DNA from: Streptomyces roseochromogenus subsp. oscitans DS 12.976
Lineage (GTDB): Bacteria > Actinomycetota > Actinomycetes > Streptomycetales > Streptomycetaceae
Length of the DNA stretch: 64,000 nucleotides
NCBI RefSeq assembly: GCF_000497445.1
Contig: NZ_CM002285.1
Location: forward strand, 5,668,652 to 5,732,651
Reading direction: 5' to 3'
In this document: positions 17,920 to 26,434 of the stretch, piece by piece
Position numbering within the stretch: the first letter of the stretch is position 1
Layout: every line of letters begins with the position of its first letter
Made by a program: the position numbers and the translations under genes
Notes under the pieces: model-generated
Seen by the model: the letters and a program-made list of their open reading frames with translations, nothing else
What the model was told of the DNA's origin: nothing
Databases searched by the model: none

Positions 17920-19182
17920 GTGATCGTTCTCGTCAGCCCCGTCTCCACCGGCGCCGAACTGGCCCGCGCCTTCCGCGAGGAGGGCGCCGACTGCCTGCAC
18001 CTCTACGAACCCGAGCTGCGCGAGGCCTGGGAGGCCGACCGGACCTCACCGCACAAGCTGCTCCACCAGGACCTGCCCACCACCCTCGCGCACCTGCGCG
18101 CCCTCCGGCCCACCGCAGTCATCGCGGCCAGCGAGTACGGCGTCATCCTCGCCGACACCCTCGCCGTCGCACTGGGCCTGGACCACCACCGCCCCGAACT
18201 GATCGAGGCCCGGCGCGACAAGCAGCTGATGGTGGAGGCGCTCCGGGCCGCCGGCGTCCCGGCCGCGCGCACCGTCTCCGTCCGCACCGGCGAGGAGTTG
18301 CGCACCACGCTCGACACCTGGCAGGAGGGCTACCCGCTGATGATCAAGCCGCGTAACAGCGCGGGCAGCGACGGCTGCCGGATCTGCCACAGCCGCGAGG
18401 AGGCCCAGGAGGCGTTCGCCGCGATCGCGGCCGAGCGGAACCTGATGGGCGAGGTCAACGACGAGGTACTGGTCCAGGAGTTCCTGGCCGGCACCCAGTA
18501 CATCGTCAACACCGTGAGCCTGCACGGGCGTCATCTGCTCACCGAGGTCTACCGCGAGCGCATCGACCACATCGAGGGCGCACCGGTGCTGCGGCACATC
18601 ATCTCCCGGCCCACCCTGACCGCGGCCGAACAGGGGCTGACCGCGTACGTCCTCGACTGCCTCGACGCGCTCGGCATCCGCGAGGGCGCCGCCCACACCG
18701 AGGTCATGCTGACCCCGCGCGGACCCCGGCTGATCGAGGTCAACTCCCGGGTCATGGGCCCGTCCCTCGCACCGGACCCGTATTTCTCCGCGCTCTCCTA
18801 CAGCCAGCAGCACCTGGTGGTGGAGCGCTATCTGCGGCCGGCCGAGTTCGCGGCCCGGTTCGAGCAGCCGTACGCGCCGCCGCGCACGGTCGCCAAGGCG
18901 TTCCTGCGCCCCCATCGCGAAGGGGTGCTGCGGGCGGTGGACGGCCTGCGCGTGCTGCGCCGGCTGCCCGGCTTCCACAGCCTGGACCGGGCCCCCGTCA
19001 TCGGCGAGCCGGTGCGCGACCGCTACCTGACCACCGGCACCTCCGGGATCGCCTTCCTGGTCCACGAGGACGAGACGGTGCTGCTCGACTCGCTGGCCAC
19101 GCTGCACGCCATCGAGGACGAGGGCCGCTTCTTCCGGCTGGCAGAGGCGGCACCGCGGCCCGTACCGGAGGGTGTGAGCTGA
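17920..19182 (+). CDS. ATP-grasp carboxylate-amine ligase
   Basis: A 420-aa ATP-grasp enzyme. An N-terminal pre-ATP-grasp fold (MIVLVSPVSTGAELARAF) is followed by the central domain with YPLMIKPRNSAGSDG (nucleotide lysine and glycine loop), VLVQEFLAGTQYIVNTVS, and the Mg-binding pair HTEVMLTPRGPRLIEVNSR. A C-terminal ~100-residue domain follows. Family members form amide or peptide bonds via an acyl-phosphate. With a Dap pathway upstream it probably joins Dap, or a modified Dap, to another acid. GTG start at 17920, 46 bases after the oxidoreductase; the exporter gene begins one base after its stop. Confidence 0.88.
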   Translation: MIVLVSPVSTGAELARAFREEGADCLHLYEPELREAWEADRTSPHKLLHQDLPTTLAHLRALRPTAVIAASEYGVILADTLAVALGLDHHRPELIEARRDKQLMVEALRAAGVPAARTVSVRTGEELRTTLDTWQEGYPLMIKPRNSAGSDGCRICHSREEAQEAFAAIAAERNLMGEVNDEVLVQEFLAGTQYIVNTVSLHGRHLLTEVYRERIDHIEGAPVLRHIISRPTLTAAEQGLTAYVLDCLDALGIREGAAHTEVMLTPRGPRLIEVNSRVMGPSLAPDPYFSALSYSQQHLVVERYLRPAEFAARFEQPYAPPRTVAKAFLRPHREGVLRAVDGLRVLRRLPGFHSLDRAPVIGEPVRDRYLTTGTSGIAFLVHEDETVLLDSLATLHAIEDEGRFFRLAEAAPRPVPEGVS

Positions 19183-19183
19183 C

Positions 19184-20128
19184 GTGCCGACCGCCCTCAT
19201 CCTGGTCTCGGTCCTGCTCCAGGCCCTCGCCGACGGCTTTCTCTCCGGACGGCTGGGCTTCGGCGGCAGCCTGCGGTTCTCCTGCATCGCCTTCGTCACC
19301 GCCACCGTGGCCTGCGGCGCGCTCCACGCCGTGCGCAGCCGCCGTACGGCCCGGCGCCCGGCACCGCGCGGCCGCGGGACCCTCCGGCTCATGGTGCTGA
19401 TGAACCTGGCCACCGCCGTCACCTTCCTCGGCTTCTACGTCTCGCTGGCGTGGGTTCCCGCGGCGCTCGCCAGCAGTGTGCAGTCCGGGGTGGGGCCGCT
19501 CGCGGTGATCTGCACCGGCCTGGTGCGCGGCGAGGGGCGGCCGAGAGCGGGGAGGGCGGCCGCGGCACTCGGCCTCCTGGTCCTGTCGGGGGCGATCGCC
19601 CTACGACTGGACGGCCGGGCCGGCCTCCTCGACGGCGCCGCGCTCGGCGGTACGGCCCTGGTCGCGCTGTCGGGCGTCTCGGCGGCGCTGCTGGCCCGGC
19701 TGTCCCGGCAGCTGGGGCAGGCGGGCGCGGAGCCGGCCTGGGTGATGACCCACCGCTTCCACCTGACCTACGTCTGCGCGGGCGCCCTGCTGCTCCTCGG
19801 CGCCGGCGGTACCGCGTCCGCCGGGCCCGCGCTGCCCCTCATGGCGCTGACGGCCCTCGGGGCGGTCGCTCTCCCGCTGCTCCTGCTGCAGATCGGCCTG
19901 CAGCGCGCGGAACCCCTGTCGGCCATGGTCCTGCTCAGCACCCTGCCCGGCCTGGTCTACCTGAGCCAGTCGCTGTTCGGCGGCACCCTCGACGCGGTGA
20001 CCTGCGCCCTCATCGCCCTGCTGATCGCTGTGGCGGTCCTCGCGGCCCGCCCGGAACGCCCCGCCGCACCACCGGCGGACGTGCGGACTCCGCAGCCCGC
20101 TTCGCTCACCTCAGCGCCACCCGGGTGA
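19184..20128 (+). CDS. EamA/DMT-family exporter
   Basis: A 314-aa integral membrane protein with about ten hydrophobic segments in two homologous halves, as in EamA drug/metabolite transporters of the RhaT/YdcZ superfamily. The conserved SVQSGVGPLAVICTG follows the fourth helix, and PLSAMVLLSTLPGLVYL fills the second repeat. GTG start one base after the ATP-grasp stop, so tightly coupled. As the last gene of the block it is the likely exporter of the product. Its 3' end overlaps the convergent IclR gene by 23 bp, which marks the right edge of the cluster. Confidence 0.86.
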   Translation: MPTALILVSVLLQALADGFLSGRLGFGGSLRFSCIAFVTATVACGALHAVRSRRTARRPAPRGRGTLRLMVLMNLATAVTFLGFYVSLAWVPAALASSVQSGVGPLAVICTGLVRGEGRPRAGRAAAALGLLVLSGAIALRLDGRAGLLDGAALGGTALVALSGVSAALLARLSRQLGQAGAEPAWVMTHRFHLTYVCAGALLLLGAGGTASAGPALPLMALTALGAVALPLLLLQIGLQRAEPLSAMVLLSTLPGLVYLSQSLFGGTLDAVTCALIALLIAVAVLAARPERPAAPPADVRTPQPASLTSAPPG

Positions 20129-21713
20129 ACCGCGACGCCGTGTGCAGGTCGCGCTGGATCTCGTCGGCGGTGGCGCGGAGTTCGGGCAGGAGGGTGTGGA
20201 CGCAGTCCTCCAGGGTGCGGCGGGCCGGGTGGGTCGCCACGTTCAGCGCGGCCACCGTGCGGCCCGTGCGGTCGCGCACCGGGACCGCGATCGACCGTGG
20301 TCCCGACTCCAGCTCCTCGTCGACGAGGGCGTAGCCCCGGGCACGTACCTCGGCGAACTCCCGGGACCGCGGGTCGGCGTCCGCGAGGAGCACCCGGCCG
20401 AGCGAGGTCGCGGCGGCGGGCAGGCGCGCGCCCACGGTGACGTCCACCGTCAGCACCCGGCTCGTGCCCGCCCCGGCCGTGTACTGGATCTCCGTACCGT
20501 CCCCCGTCAGCACCGCGAGCGCCGCCGGCTCGTGCACCCGGTCCGCCAGGGCCCGCAGCCGGGGCCCCGCGAGCCGGGCGAGCGTGCTGCGGGACAGCGG
20601 CGGGAAGCCGAGGTCCAGGACGCGCGGGGTGAGCGTGAAGGTGCGGTCGGCGTGCGCCGTCACCAGGCCCAGGTGCTCGTGGGTGAGCAGGGCGCGCCGG
20701 GCGGTGGCCCGGCTGAGGCCGGTCGCCCGCGCCGCCTCCGTCAGCGTCAGCGCCGGGCGGCCCGCCCCGAAAGCGGTCAGCACGGTCAGGCCACGGGCCA
20801 GCGACTCCACGAACTCCCGGCCCAGTTCCTGCTTGGAGGCCGCCGTCCAGATCGCCAGGCCCGCGGGCGGCGGCCCCGGCTGGGGCGGCGGCGCCGTACG
20901 CAGCTCGGCCTCCATCGCCGCCACCGCCGTACGCAGGCGCGGCAGGAGGCTGGTGCGCAGGCCGGCCGCGGAGTGCCGGCTGGTGTGGCTGACCACGCTC
21001 GCCACGCAGGCCGGACGGCCGGTGCCCGGCTCCCGTACCGGTACGGACACGGCGACCAGCCCCGGTTCGATCAGCTGGTCGTCCACCGCCCAGCCGTCCC
21101 GGCGCGCCCGCTCCACCCGCCGCGCGAAGGCGAAGTCGTCGGCGGGCGGCTGCCGGGGCGGTACGGCGGGGAAGGCCGCGTCCGCCGGATCCGCCGCCCG
21201 GCGGGCCCGCCACCGCGCCCAGTCGCCCTCGGCCCACTCGGTCGCGAACAGCGGCCCCGGCGCCGTGCGTTCGGCCGGCAGCAGGTCGCCGATCCGGAAG
21301 CTCACCGACATCGCGCGGCGGCGGGTGGCCTGCCGGATGAACCGGATCCCGTCGAGGTCGGCGACCGCGAGCGACACCGACTCGTCCAGCTCGTCGGCGA
21401 GGGCGTCGGCGCGGGCGCCGAGCAGCGCGGGCAGCCGCAGGGCGGCCAGATAGGCGTTGCCCAGTTCCATCACACCGGCGGTGAGGACGACGTCCCGGCC
21501 GTCGAGACGGACGTAGCCCATGCGGGCCAGGGTCGCCGTGATCCGGTCGACCGTGGACCGGGCGAGCCCGGTGGCCCGCTCCAGCGCGCTCGGGCTCAGG
21601 GTGCCGCCCGCCTCGGTCAGCCGCCGCAGCACACCGACCCCGCGCACCAACGGCCCGACCGCTTCCCCCGCTTCACCACGGGCGTCGGCATCCAGTGCGG
21701 TCTTCGCGGGCAT
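20106..21713 (-). CDS. Tandem (double) IclR-type regulator
   Basis: A 535-aa protein made of two IclR units. Unit 1 (about 1-265) has the helix-turn-helix SALERATGLARSTVDRITATL and effector-domain motifs. Unit 2 (about 290-535) has a second HTH, TEAARATGLSRATARRALLT, and a second effector domain ending LLPELRATADEIQRDL. IclR proteins are usually ~260 aa and act as tetramers, so this duplication gives two DNA-binding heads per chain. The PcaR/CatR branch controls aromatic catabolism. The start at 21713 (MPAKTALD) is preferred; an upstream in-frame start at 21758 exists. Targets are not evident, since neither neighbour is an aromatic catabolic gene. Confidence 0.88.
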   Translation of the reverse strand: MPAKTALDADARGEAGEAVGPLVRGVGVLRRLTEAGGTLSPSALERATGLARSTVDRITATLARMGYVRLDGRDVVLTAGVMELGNAYLAALRLPALLGARADALADELDESVSLAVADLDGIRFIRQATRRRAMSVSFRIGDLLPAERTAPGPLFATEWAEGDWARWRARRAADPADAAFPAVPPRQPPADDFAFARRVERARRDGWAVDDQLIEPGLVAVSVPVREPGTGRPACVASVVSHTSRHSAAGLRTSLLPRLRTAVAAMEAELRTAPPPQPGPPPAGLAIWTAASKQELGREFVESLARGLTVLTAFGAGRPALTLTEAARATGLSRATARRALLTHEHLGLVTAHADRTFTLTPRVLDLGFPPLSRSTLARLAGPRLRALADRVHEPAALAVLTGDGTEIQYTAGAGTSRVLTVDVTVGARLPAAATSLGRVLLADADPRSREFAEVRARGYALVDEELESGPRSIAVPVRDRTGRTVAALNVATHPARRTLEDCVHTLLPELRATADEIQRDLHTASRFTRVALR

Positions 21714-21773
21714 CGGCTCTCCGGTACGGCATACGGGCACGCCTACGGTAAACCCCACCGCCCGCCCGTCTCC

Positions 21774-23162
21774 TTACCCGCGAGTCACCCGCACCCGGTA
21801 GTTCCCGTCCGCGTCCGTGTCGAGGATCTCCACGGTGATGCCGTGGCCCGGGTCCTTGAAGGTCTCGCCGGGGGTGAAGGTGGCGTCGGAGAGCTCGGCC
21901 TGGACGTTGGGGCTGCGGGTGCAGCCGCCGCTGTTGCGATGGCTGTCGTAGACCGTGACTGGGCCGCGGCCGGTGTCGATCGTGCCGTCCACCTTGTAGA
22001 TCAGCACGCCGGGCCGGCACACCGCCTCGTCGTTGCCGCCCTGCGCGCGGACCTCCAGTGCGTAGGAGCTCTGCGCGCTGACGGGCACGAGGACCAGCTT
22101 TCCGCCGCCGGGCTTGTACAGCGGCGTCAGCTGGTACTCGGAGCTGCCCCGGGTCGCCGCGCAGGCCACCTGGGAGCCGTCCAGCCAGCCCAGCTTCCAC
22201 TTGTGCCAGCCGAGCAGATCGTTGTCGGCCCCCCAGTCCTCGCTCATGATGTCCCAGTGCCCGACCGCGCCCCCGCCCTCCTGCGTGTACAGGTCGGGCA
22301 GCCCGAAGGTGTGGCTGTTCTCGTGCGGCAGCACCCGGTAGCCGGTACGGGCGTAGGAGCCGGAGCCGTCGTCCTGCCGGGAGTAGATGAACGACGCGTT
22401 GGCGACGGGGACCCCGTCGGCGACCGGCGCGTCGCCGTTCCCGGCGAAGGTCACGGACAGGACCGTGTCCAGCGCGGAGGGGCCGGCGTTCGGGGTGACC
22501 AGGACGTTCAGGATGTCGTACGAGCGGAAGTCCACTTTCTGGCCGGCTGCGGCCACCATGTCCTTCACCAGCTCCCGGTAGCCGGGATCGAAGGGCGCGC
22601 CGCGCTCGATGCCGTACGCCTTGAACGGTTTCGGCATCCGCAGCCAGCCGCTGATCGGCGTCAGCGCCTGGTAGCGCAGGCGGCCGTACGACGCGGTGCG
22701 GAACCACCGCTCGGTCTGCGGGAAGAACTCATGGAAGCGGTCCATGGCGTTGCCCTCGCCGGGCGCGTCGGAGAAGTCGACCATCAGGGTCAGCGCGTGC
22801 AGTGTGCCGGTGGAGCGGGCGTAGCCGTGCGGGGTGGGCAGGCCCTCGGTCATCTGGATGTCCAGACCGGCGTGGACGGTGCAGGGGGCGAGGGCGGAGG
22901 AGCGGGCCAGGCCGACGGGCCCGGCGGTGGTGGGCGCCGACAGATGTCCGGTCCCGGCCGAGGTGCTGACCGCGAGGGTCAGCGCGGTCACCGCGGCGAG
23001 AGCGGCCACCCGGCGCACGCGTATGTGCCGGCGTCCGCCGGACGTGTGCCCGCCGGACGTGTGCCCGCCGGATGTGCGCCCGCCGGACGTGCGCCCGCTG
23101 GACGTGCGCCCGCCGGATATGGAGAGGGATATCGGGCGCGGCGGCTCGGGCTGCGGCTGCAT
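21774..23162 (-). CDS. Secreted M6-type zinc metallopeptidase
   Basis: A 462-aa M6-like metallopeptidase. The zinc motif is H280-E-N-S-H284 (LPHENSHTFGLPDLY), followed by the HWDIMSEDWG metzincin-like turn. The N-terminus is unusual: about 45 residues with five (S/T)SGG(R/H)T-type repeats precede the signal-like segment VAALAAVTALTLAVSTSAG. Secretion is predicted. The start at 23162 is chosen for GAGAGG upstream. A GTG at 23018 just before the hydrophobic core would give a standard signal peptide but lacks a ribosome-binding site. The C-terminal ~150 residues are beta-rich, as in other M6 proteins. Confidence 0.86.
   Translation of the reverse strand: MQPQPEPPRPISLSISGGRTSSGRTSGGRTSGGHTSGGHTSGGRRHIRVRRVAALAAVTALTLAVSTSAGTGHLSAPTTAGPVGLARSSALAPCTVHAGLDIQMTEGLPTPHGYARSTGTLHALTLMVDFSDAPGEGNAMDRFHEFFPQTERWFRTASYGRLRYQALTPISGWLRMPKPFKAYGIERGAPFDPGYRELVKDMVAAAGQKVDFRSYDILNVLVTPNAGPSALDTVLSVTFAGNGDAPVADGVPVANASFIYSRQDDGSGSYARTGYRVLPHENSHTFGLPDLYTQEGGGAVGHWDIMSEDWGADNDLLGWHKWKLGWLDGSQVACAATRGSSEYQLTPLYKPGGGKLVLVPVSAQSSYALEVRAQGGNDEAVCRPGVLIYKVDGTIDTGRGPVTVYDSHRNSGGCTRSPNVQAELSDATFTPGETFKDPGHGITVEILDTDADGNYRVRVTRG
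23041..23115. repeat. Five 15-bp tandem units in the metallopeptidase 5' end
   Basis: Five consecutive 15-bp units (consensus GACGTGCGCCCGCCG on the plus strand) differ by one or two bases each. On the minus strand they encode repeats of S-G-G-(R/H)-T ahead of the signal peptide. Copy number probably varies between strains. Confidence 0.9.
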
Positions 23163-23365
23163 GCATGGACCTCTCGCTCCACGGCAGCCGCCGTTCTCCG
23201 GCTGCACCCTTGCGATCACCCTGTGTCGGAGGGGTGCGGGGCGCGCGCTGGAGGAGACCGATCGTGGGAAAGCCGGCCCGCAGGAGGGTGAATCCCGGCG
23301 GGAGATGAGTGTGTCTCAGGTCACAGGGGTTCTTTTGGCGGGCGGGAAATAACCGGGGAGCCTTT

Positions 23366-23398
23366 CCCCGTTTGGACCTGTGTCCGAGCGAAACGGGG
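23366..23398. promoter_or_regulatory. Inverted repeat, putative TetR operator
   Basis: CCCCGTTT (23366-23373) and AAACGGGG (23391-23398) are exact inverted arms 17 bp apart, with a nested GGAC/GTCC pair inside. They lie 44 bp upstream of the TetR gene start, in the divergent gap with the metallopeptidase, where an autoregulatory operator is expected. Confidence 0.55.
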
Positions 23399-23441
23399 AC
23401 ACCCTCCCCGGATCGCCCTCATCGCCTCCGAGGAGTCCGCC

Positions 23442-24089
23442 GTGCCGACCGCGACCACCCCCGCACCGCGCAAGGTGACCCGGCCCCGCGCCGACGCCGT
23501 GCGCAACCGGGAGCGGATCGTCACCGCCGCCCGGGAGATGTTCGTCGAGCACGGCCCGGACGTGCCGCTCGACGAGATCGCCCGCCGGGCCGGCGTCGGC
23601 AACGCCACGGTGTACCGCAACTTCCCCGACCGCGAGGCCCTCGTCCGCGAGGTCGTCTGCTCCGTCATGGACCGTACGGCCGAGGCGGCCGAGCTGGCCC
23701 TCGCCGAGACCGGGGACGCCTTCGCCGCACTGGAGCGCTTCGTGCACGCCTCCGCCGACGAGCGGATCAGCGCGCTGTGCCCGATGATCTCCAGCACCTT
23801 CGACCAGCACCACCCCGACCTGCAGGCCTCCCGCGAGCGCGTCGAGCGGCTCATCGAGGAGGTCATGGGCCGGGCCAGGGCGGCCGGGCAGCTCAGGCCG
23901 GATGTCGGCGTCGGCGACCTGATGATCGTCGTGGCCCAGCTGAGCCGGCCCCCGGCCGGCACGGACTGTCTGCGCGGCGACCGTTTCGTCCACCGTCATC
24001 TGCAGCTGTTGCTCGACGGGCTGCGGGCACCCGCCCGCTCCGCCCTGCCGGGCGAGGCCGTGACGATCAAGGAGCTGCGCGCGCCCTGA
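23442..24089 (+). CDS. TetR-family regulator of the adjacent exporter
   Basis: A 215-aa TetR protein. The N-terminal HTH spans about residues 25-72 (IVTAAREMFVEHG, DEIARRAGVGNATVYRNFPDR), followed by an all-helical ligand domain of the SbtR-like type. GTG start with GAGGAG upstream. It lies 140 bp before a DHA2-type MFS efflux gene on the same strand, so it most likely represses itself and the transporter until a toxic ligand binds. Confidence 0.88.
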   Translation: MPTATTPAPRKVTRPRADAVRNRERIVTAAREMFVEHGPDVPLDEIARRAGVGNATVYRNFPDREALVREVVCSVMDRTAEAAELALAETGDAFAALERFVHASADERISALCPMISSTFDQHHPDLQASRERVERLIEEVMGRARAAGQLRPDVGVGDLMIVVAQLSRPPAGTDCLRGDRFVHRHLQLLLDGLRAPARSALPGEAVTIKELRAP

Positions 24090-24229
24090 CCGATGAGTTC
24101 GGCCCCGCACCTCAGTCCACCACAACGCCCGACCGCAGACCCCCGGCCGTCACCGTCGACGAGCCGCTTCCACTGTCTTCCGTTTTTCCGGCACGTTTTC
24201 CGTCACGAAGTCCCGAAGTGGGTACCCCC

Positions 24230-25768
24230 ATGTCCGAATCAGCCCTCAAGGCTCCCGGCGCCGCCGCACCGGCCGGCGACGCCAACCGCTGGAAGGCGCT
24301 CGTCTTCATCGCGCTCGCCCAGCTGATGGTCGTCCTCGACGCCACCATCGTGAACATCGCCCTGCCCTCGGCCCAGACCGACCTCGGCATATCCGACGGC
24401 AACCGGCAGTGGGTGGTCACCGCCTACGCGCTCGCCTTCGGTGGTCTGCTGCTGTTCGGCGGCCGTATCGCCGACAAGTGGGGCCGCAAGCGCGCCTTCG
24501 TCACCGGCCTGGCCGGCTTCGCCCTCGCCTCAGCGCTCGGCGGCGCCGCCACCAGCGGCCCGATGATGTTCGGCGCCCGCGCCCTCCAGGGCGTCTTCGG
24601 CGCCCTGCTCGCACCGGCCGCCCTCTCCCTGCTCGCGGTGATGTTCACCGACGCCAAGGAGCGCGCCAAGGCGTTCGGCATCTACGGCGCCATCGCCGGC
24701 GGCGGCGGTGCCGTCGGCCTGATCCTCGGCGGCTTCCTCACCGAGTACCTGAACTGGCGCTGGACCTTCTTCGTGAACGTCCCGTTCGCCGTGATCGCCG
24801 CGGCCGGCGCCTACTTCGTCATCCGTGAGCCCGAGGGCGGCCGCAACCGCGCCCCGCTCGACATCCCCGGCGTGATCCTGTCCACCCTGGGCCTGGTCGC
24901 CCTCGTCTACGGCTTCACCCGCGCCGAGTCCGACGGCTGGGGCGACACCGTGACCGTCTCGATGTTCGTCGCGTCCGCGGTGCTGCTGCTCGCCTTCGTG
25001 GCCGTCGAGTCCCGGGTCAAGGCCCCGCTCCTGCCGCTGCGTGTGGTCAGCAACCGCAACCGCGGCGGTATCTACCTCTCCCTCGGCCTCGCCATCATCG
25101 GCATGTTCGGCCTGTTCCTCTTCCTGACCTACTACCTGCAGGTCGTGAAGGGCTACTCGCCGGTCAAGACGGGCTTCGCGTTCCTGCCGATGATCGCCGG
25201 CATGATCACGGGCTCCACCCAGATCGGCACCCGCCTGATGACCAGGATCGCGCCCCGGCTGCTGATGGGCCCCGGCTTCCTGGTCGCCGGCGTCGGCATG
25301 CTGCTGCTGACCCAGCTGAAGATCGACTCCTCGTACGGCATGCTCCTGCTGCCCGCGATGCTGCTGCTCGGCCTCGGCATGGGTACCGCGTTCATGCCGG
25401 CCATGTCCCTGGCCACCACGGGCGTCGAGCCCCGGGACGCCGGTGTCGCCTCCGCGATGGTCAACACCTCGCAGCAGGTGGGCGGCGCGATCGGCACCGC
25501 CCTGCTGAACACCATCGCCGCGTCCGCGAAGACGTCGTACGTCAAGGACCACATCGCCGGTGCGGCCACCAAGCCGCAGCAGCAGCTGGTCGGGCTCCAG
25601 GCCATGGTGCACGGCTACAGCACCGCGATCTGGTTCGCCGTCGGCATCCTCGGGCTCGCCGCTCTGATCGCCTTCACCTTCGTCAACGCCGGCCGCCCGG
25701 GCGGCACCGAGGTGATCCGCGGCGAGGGCGTCGAGGACGAGGTGCCGGTGCCGGTGGTGGCCCACTGA
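24230..25768 (+). CDS. MFS multidrug exporter, DHA2 (14-TM) family
   Basis: A 512-aa membrane protein with 14 predicted helices. Motif A is FGGRIADKWGRKRAF, motif C (drug/H+ antiporter signature) is around GAIAGGGGAVGLILGG, and the first helix carries the D-A/V-TIVNIALP motif typical of DHA2 transporters (LDATIVNIALPSAQ). ATG at 24230 is the first start before helix 1. It is probably controlled by the upstream TetR. It ends near a convergent MarR gene. Confidence 0.92.
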   Translation: MSESALKAPGAAAPAGDANRWKALVFIALAQLMVVLDATIVNIALPSAQTDLGISDGNRQWVVTAYALAFGGLLLFGGRIADKWGRKRAFVTGLAGFALASALGGAATSGPMMFGARALQGVFGALLAPAALSLLAVMFTDAKERAKAFGIYGAIAGGGGAVGLILGGFLTEYLNWRWTFFVNVPFAVIAAAGAYFVIREPEGGRNRAPLDIPGVILSTLGLVALVYGFTRAESDGWGDTVTVSMFVASAVLLLAFVAVESRVKAPLLPLRVVSNRNRGGIYLSLGLAIIGMFGLFLFLTYYLQVVKGYSPVKTGFAFLPMIAGMITGSTQIGTRLMTRIAPRLLMGPGFLVAGVGMLLLTQLKIDSSYGMLLLPAMLLLGLGMGTAFMPAMSLATTGVEPRDAGVASAMVNTSQQVGGAIGTALLNTIAASAKTSYVKDHIAGAATKPQQQLVGLQAMVHGYSTAIWFAVGILGLAALIAFTFVNAGRPGGTEVIRGEGVEDEVPVPVVAH

Positions 25769-25773
25769 CCTGG

Positions 25774-25815
25774 TCCGTACGGTGATCTCCGTACGGTGAT
25801 CTCCGTCGGGTGATT
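25774..25815. repeat. Three 14-bp tandem units at a convergent gene junction
   Basis: TCCGTACGGTGATC occurs twice exactly and once as TCCGTCGGGTGATT, filling the 46-bp gap between the MFS stop and the MarR stop. The last base touches the MarR stop codon. Each of the first two units contains CCGTACGG, a perfect palindrome. Confidence 0.88.
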
Positions 25816-26333
25816 TAGCGGAGCCAGGGCAGGTCCGCACCCGCTTCGTTGGGCTGGAGGCCCTCGGCGACGATCTCCATGATCTCGCCGAGGGCCTTCT
25901 GCTGCTGGGGGGTGAGCCGGTCGAACAGCGCCTGCCGTACGGCGTTCACATGGCCGGGCGCGGTGCGCTTCAGCACCTCGACACCCTCGTCCGTGAGCAC
26001 CGCGAACTGGCCGCGCTTGTCGGAGGGGCAGTCCTCGCGGCGTACCCAGCCGTTCTTCTCCAGCCGTGCGATCGCGTGCGAGAGCCGGGACCGGGTGATC
26101 TTCGCCTGCATCGCCAGCTCGGTCATCCGCAGCCGGCGGCGCGGGGCCTCGGCGAGGCCGACGAGCAGGCCGTAGTAGATGTGCGGCATGCCCGCGTCGC
26201 GCTGCAGCTGCCGGTCGAGGTGGTCCTCCAGCAGGGTGGTGGCGTGCAGATAGGCGCGCCAGACGCGCTGTTCCTCGTCGCTGAGCCAGCGGGGCTGTGC
26301 GGCGGAGTCGGATGCCGTGTTCATGTGTCCCAC
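25815..26333 (-). CDS. MarR-family regulator
   Basis: A 172-aa winged-helix protein. The HTH (MTELAMQAKITRSRLSHAIARL) is followed by the wing DKRGQFAVLTDEG. Two starts are possible: GTG at 26333 (AAGGAG 12 bp upstream) or ATG at 26324. It is divergent from the ring-cleavage dioxygenase gene, with two inverted-repeat operators between them. That is the usual arrangement for a MarR repressor of a quinone/catechol-responsive dioxygenase. Confidence 0.88.
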   Translation of the reverse strand: MGHMNTASDSAAQPRWLSDEEQRVWRAYLHATTLLEDHLDRQLQRDAGMPHIYYGLLVGLAEAPRRRLRMTELAMQAKITRSRLSHAIARLEKNGWVRREDCPSDKRGQFAVLTDEGVEVLKRTAPGHVNAVRQALFDRLTPQQQKALGEIMEIVAEGLQPNEAGADLPWLR

Positions 26334-26354
26334 TGTACGAGCCGGCTCCTTGAA

Positions 26355-26399
26355 ACTTGAACAAGTCAGGCGTACGGTTCGGCATAGAACTTGAGAGTT
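26355..26399. promoter_or_regulatory. Two MarR-type operator candidates
   Basis: ACTTG-AA-CAAGT (26355-26366) and AACTTGAGAGTT (26388-26399) lie in the 101-bp divergent gap. Both are AT-rich inverted repeats sharing the AACTTGA word, with starts 33 bp apart (about three helical turns). One site could sit on each promoter. Confidence 0.6.
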
Positions 26400-26434
26400 A
26401 AAGCATTCGCATCTGATGACCGGGAGCCGCAGTC

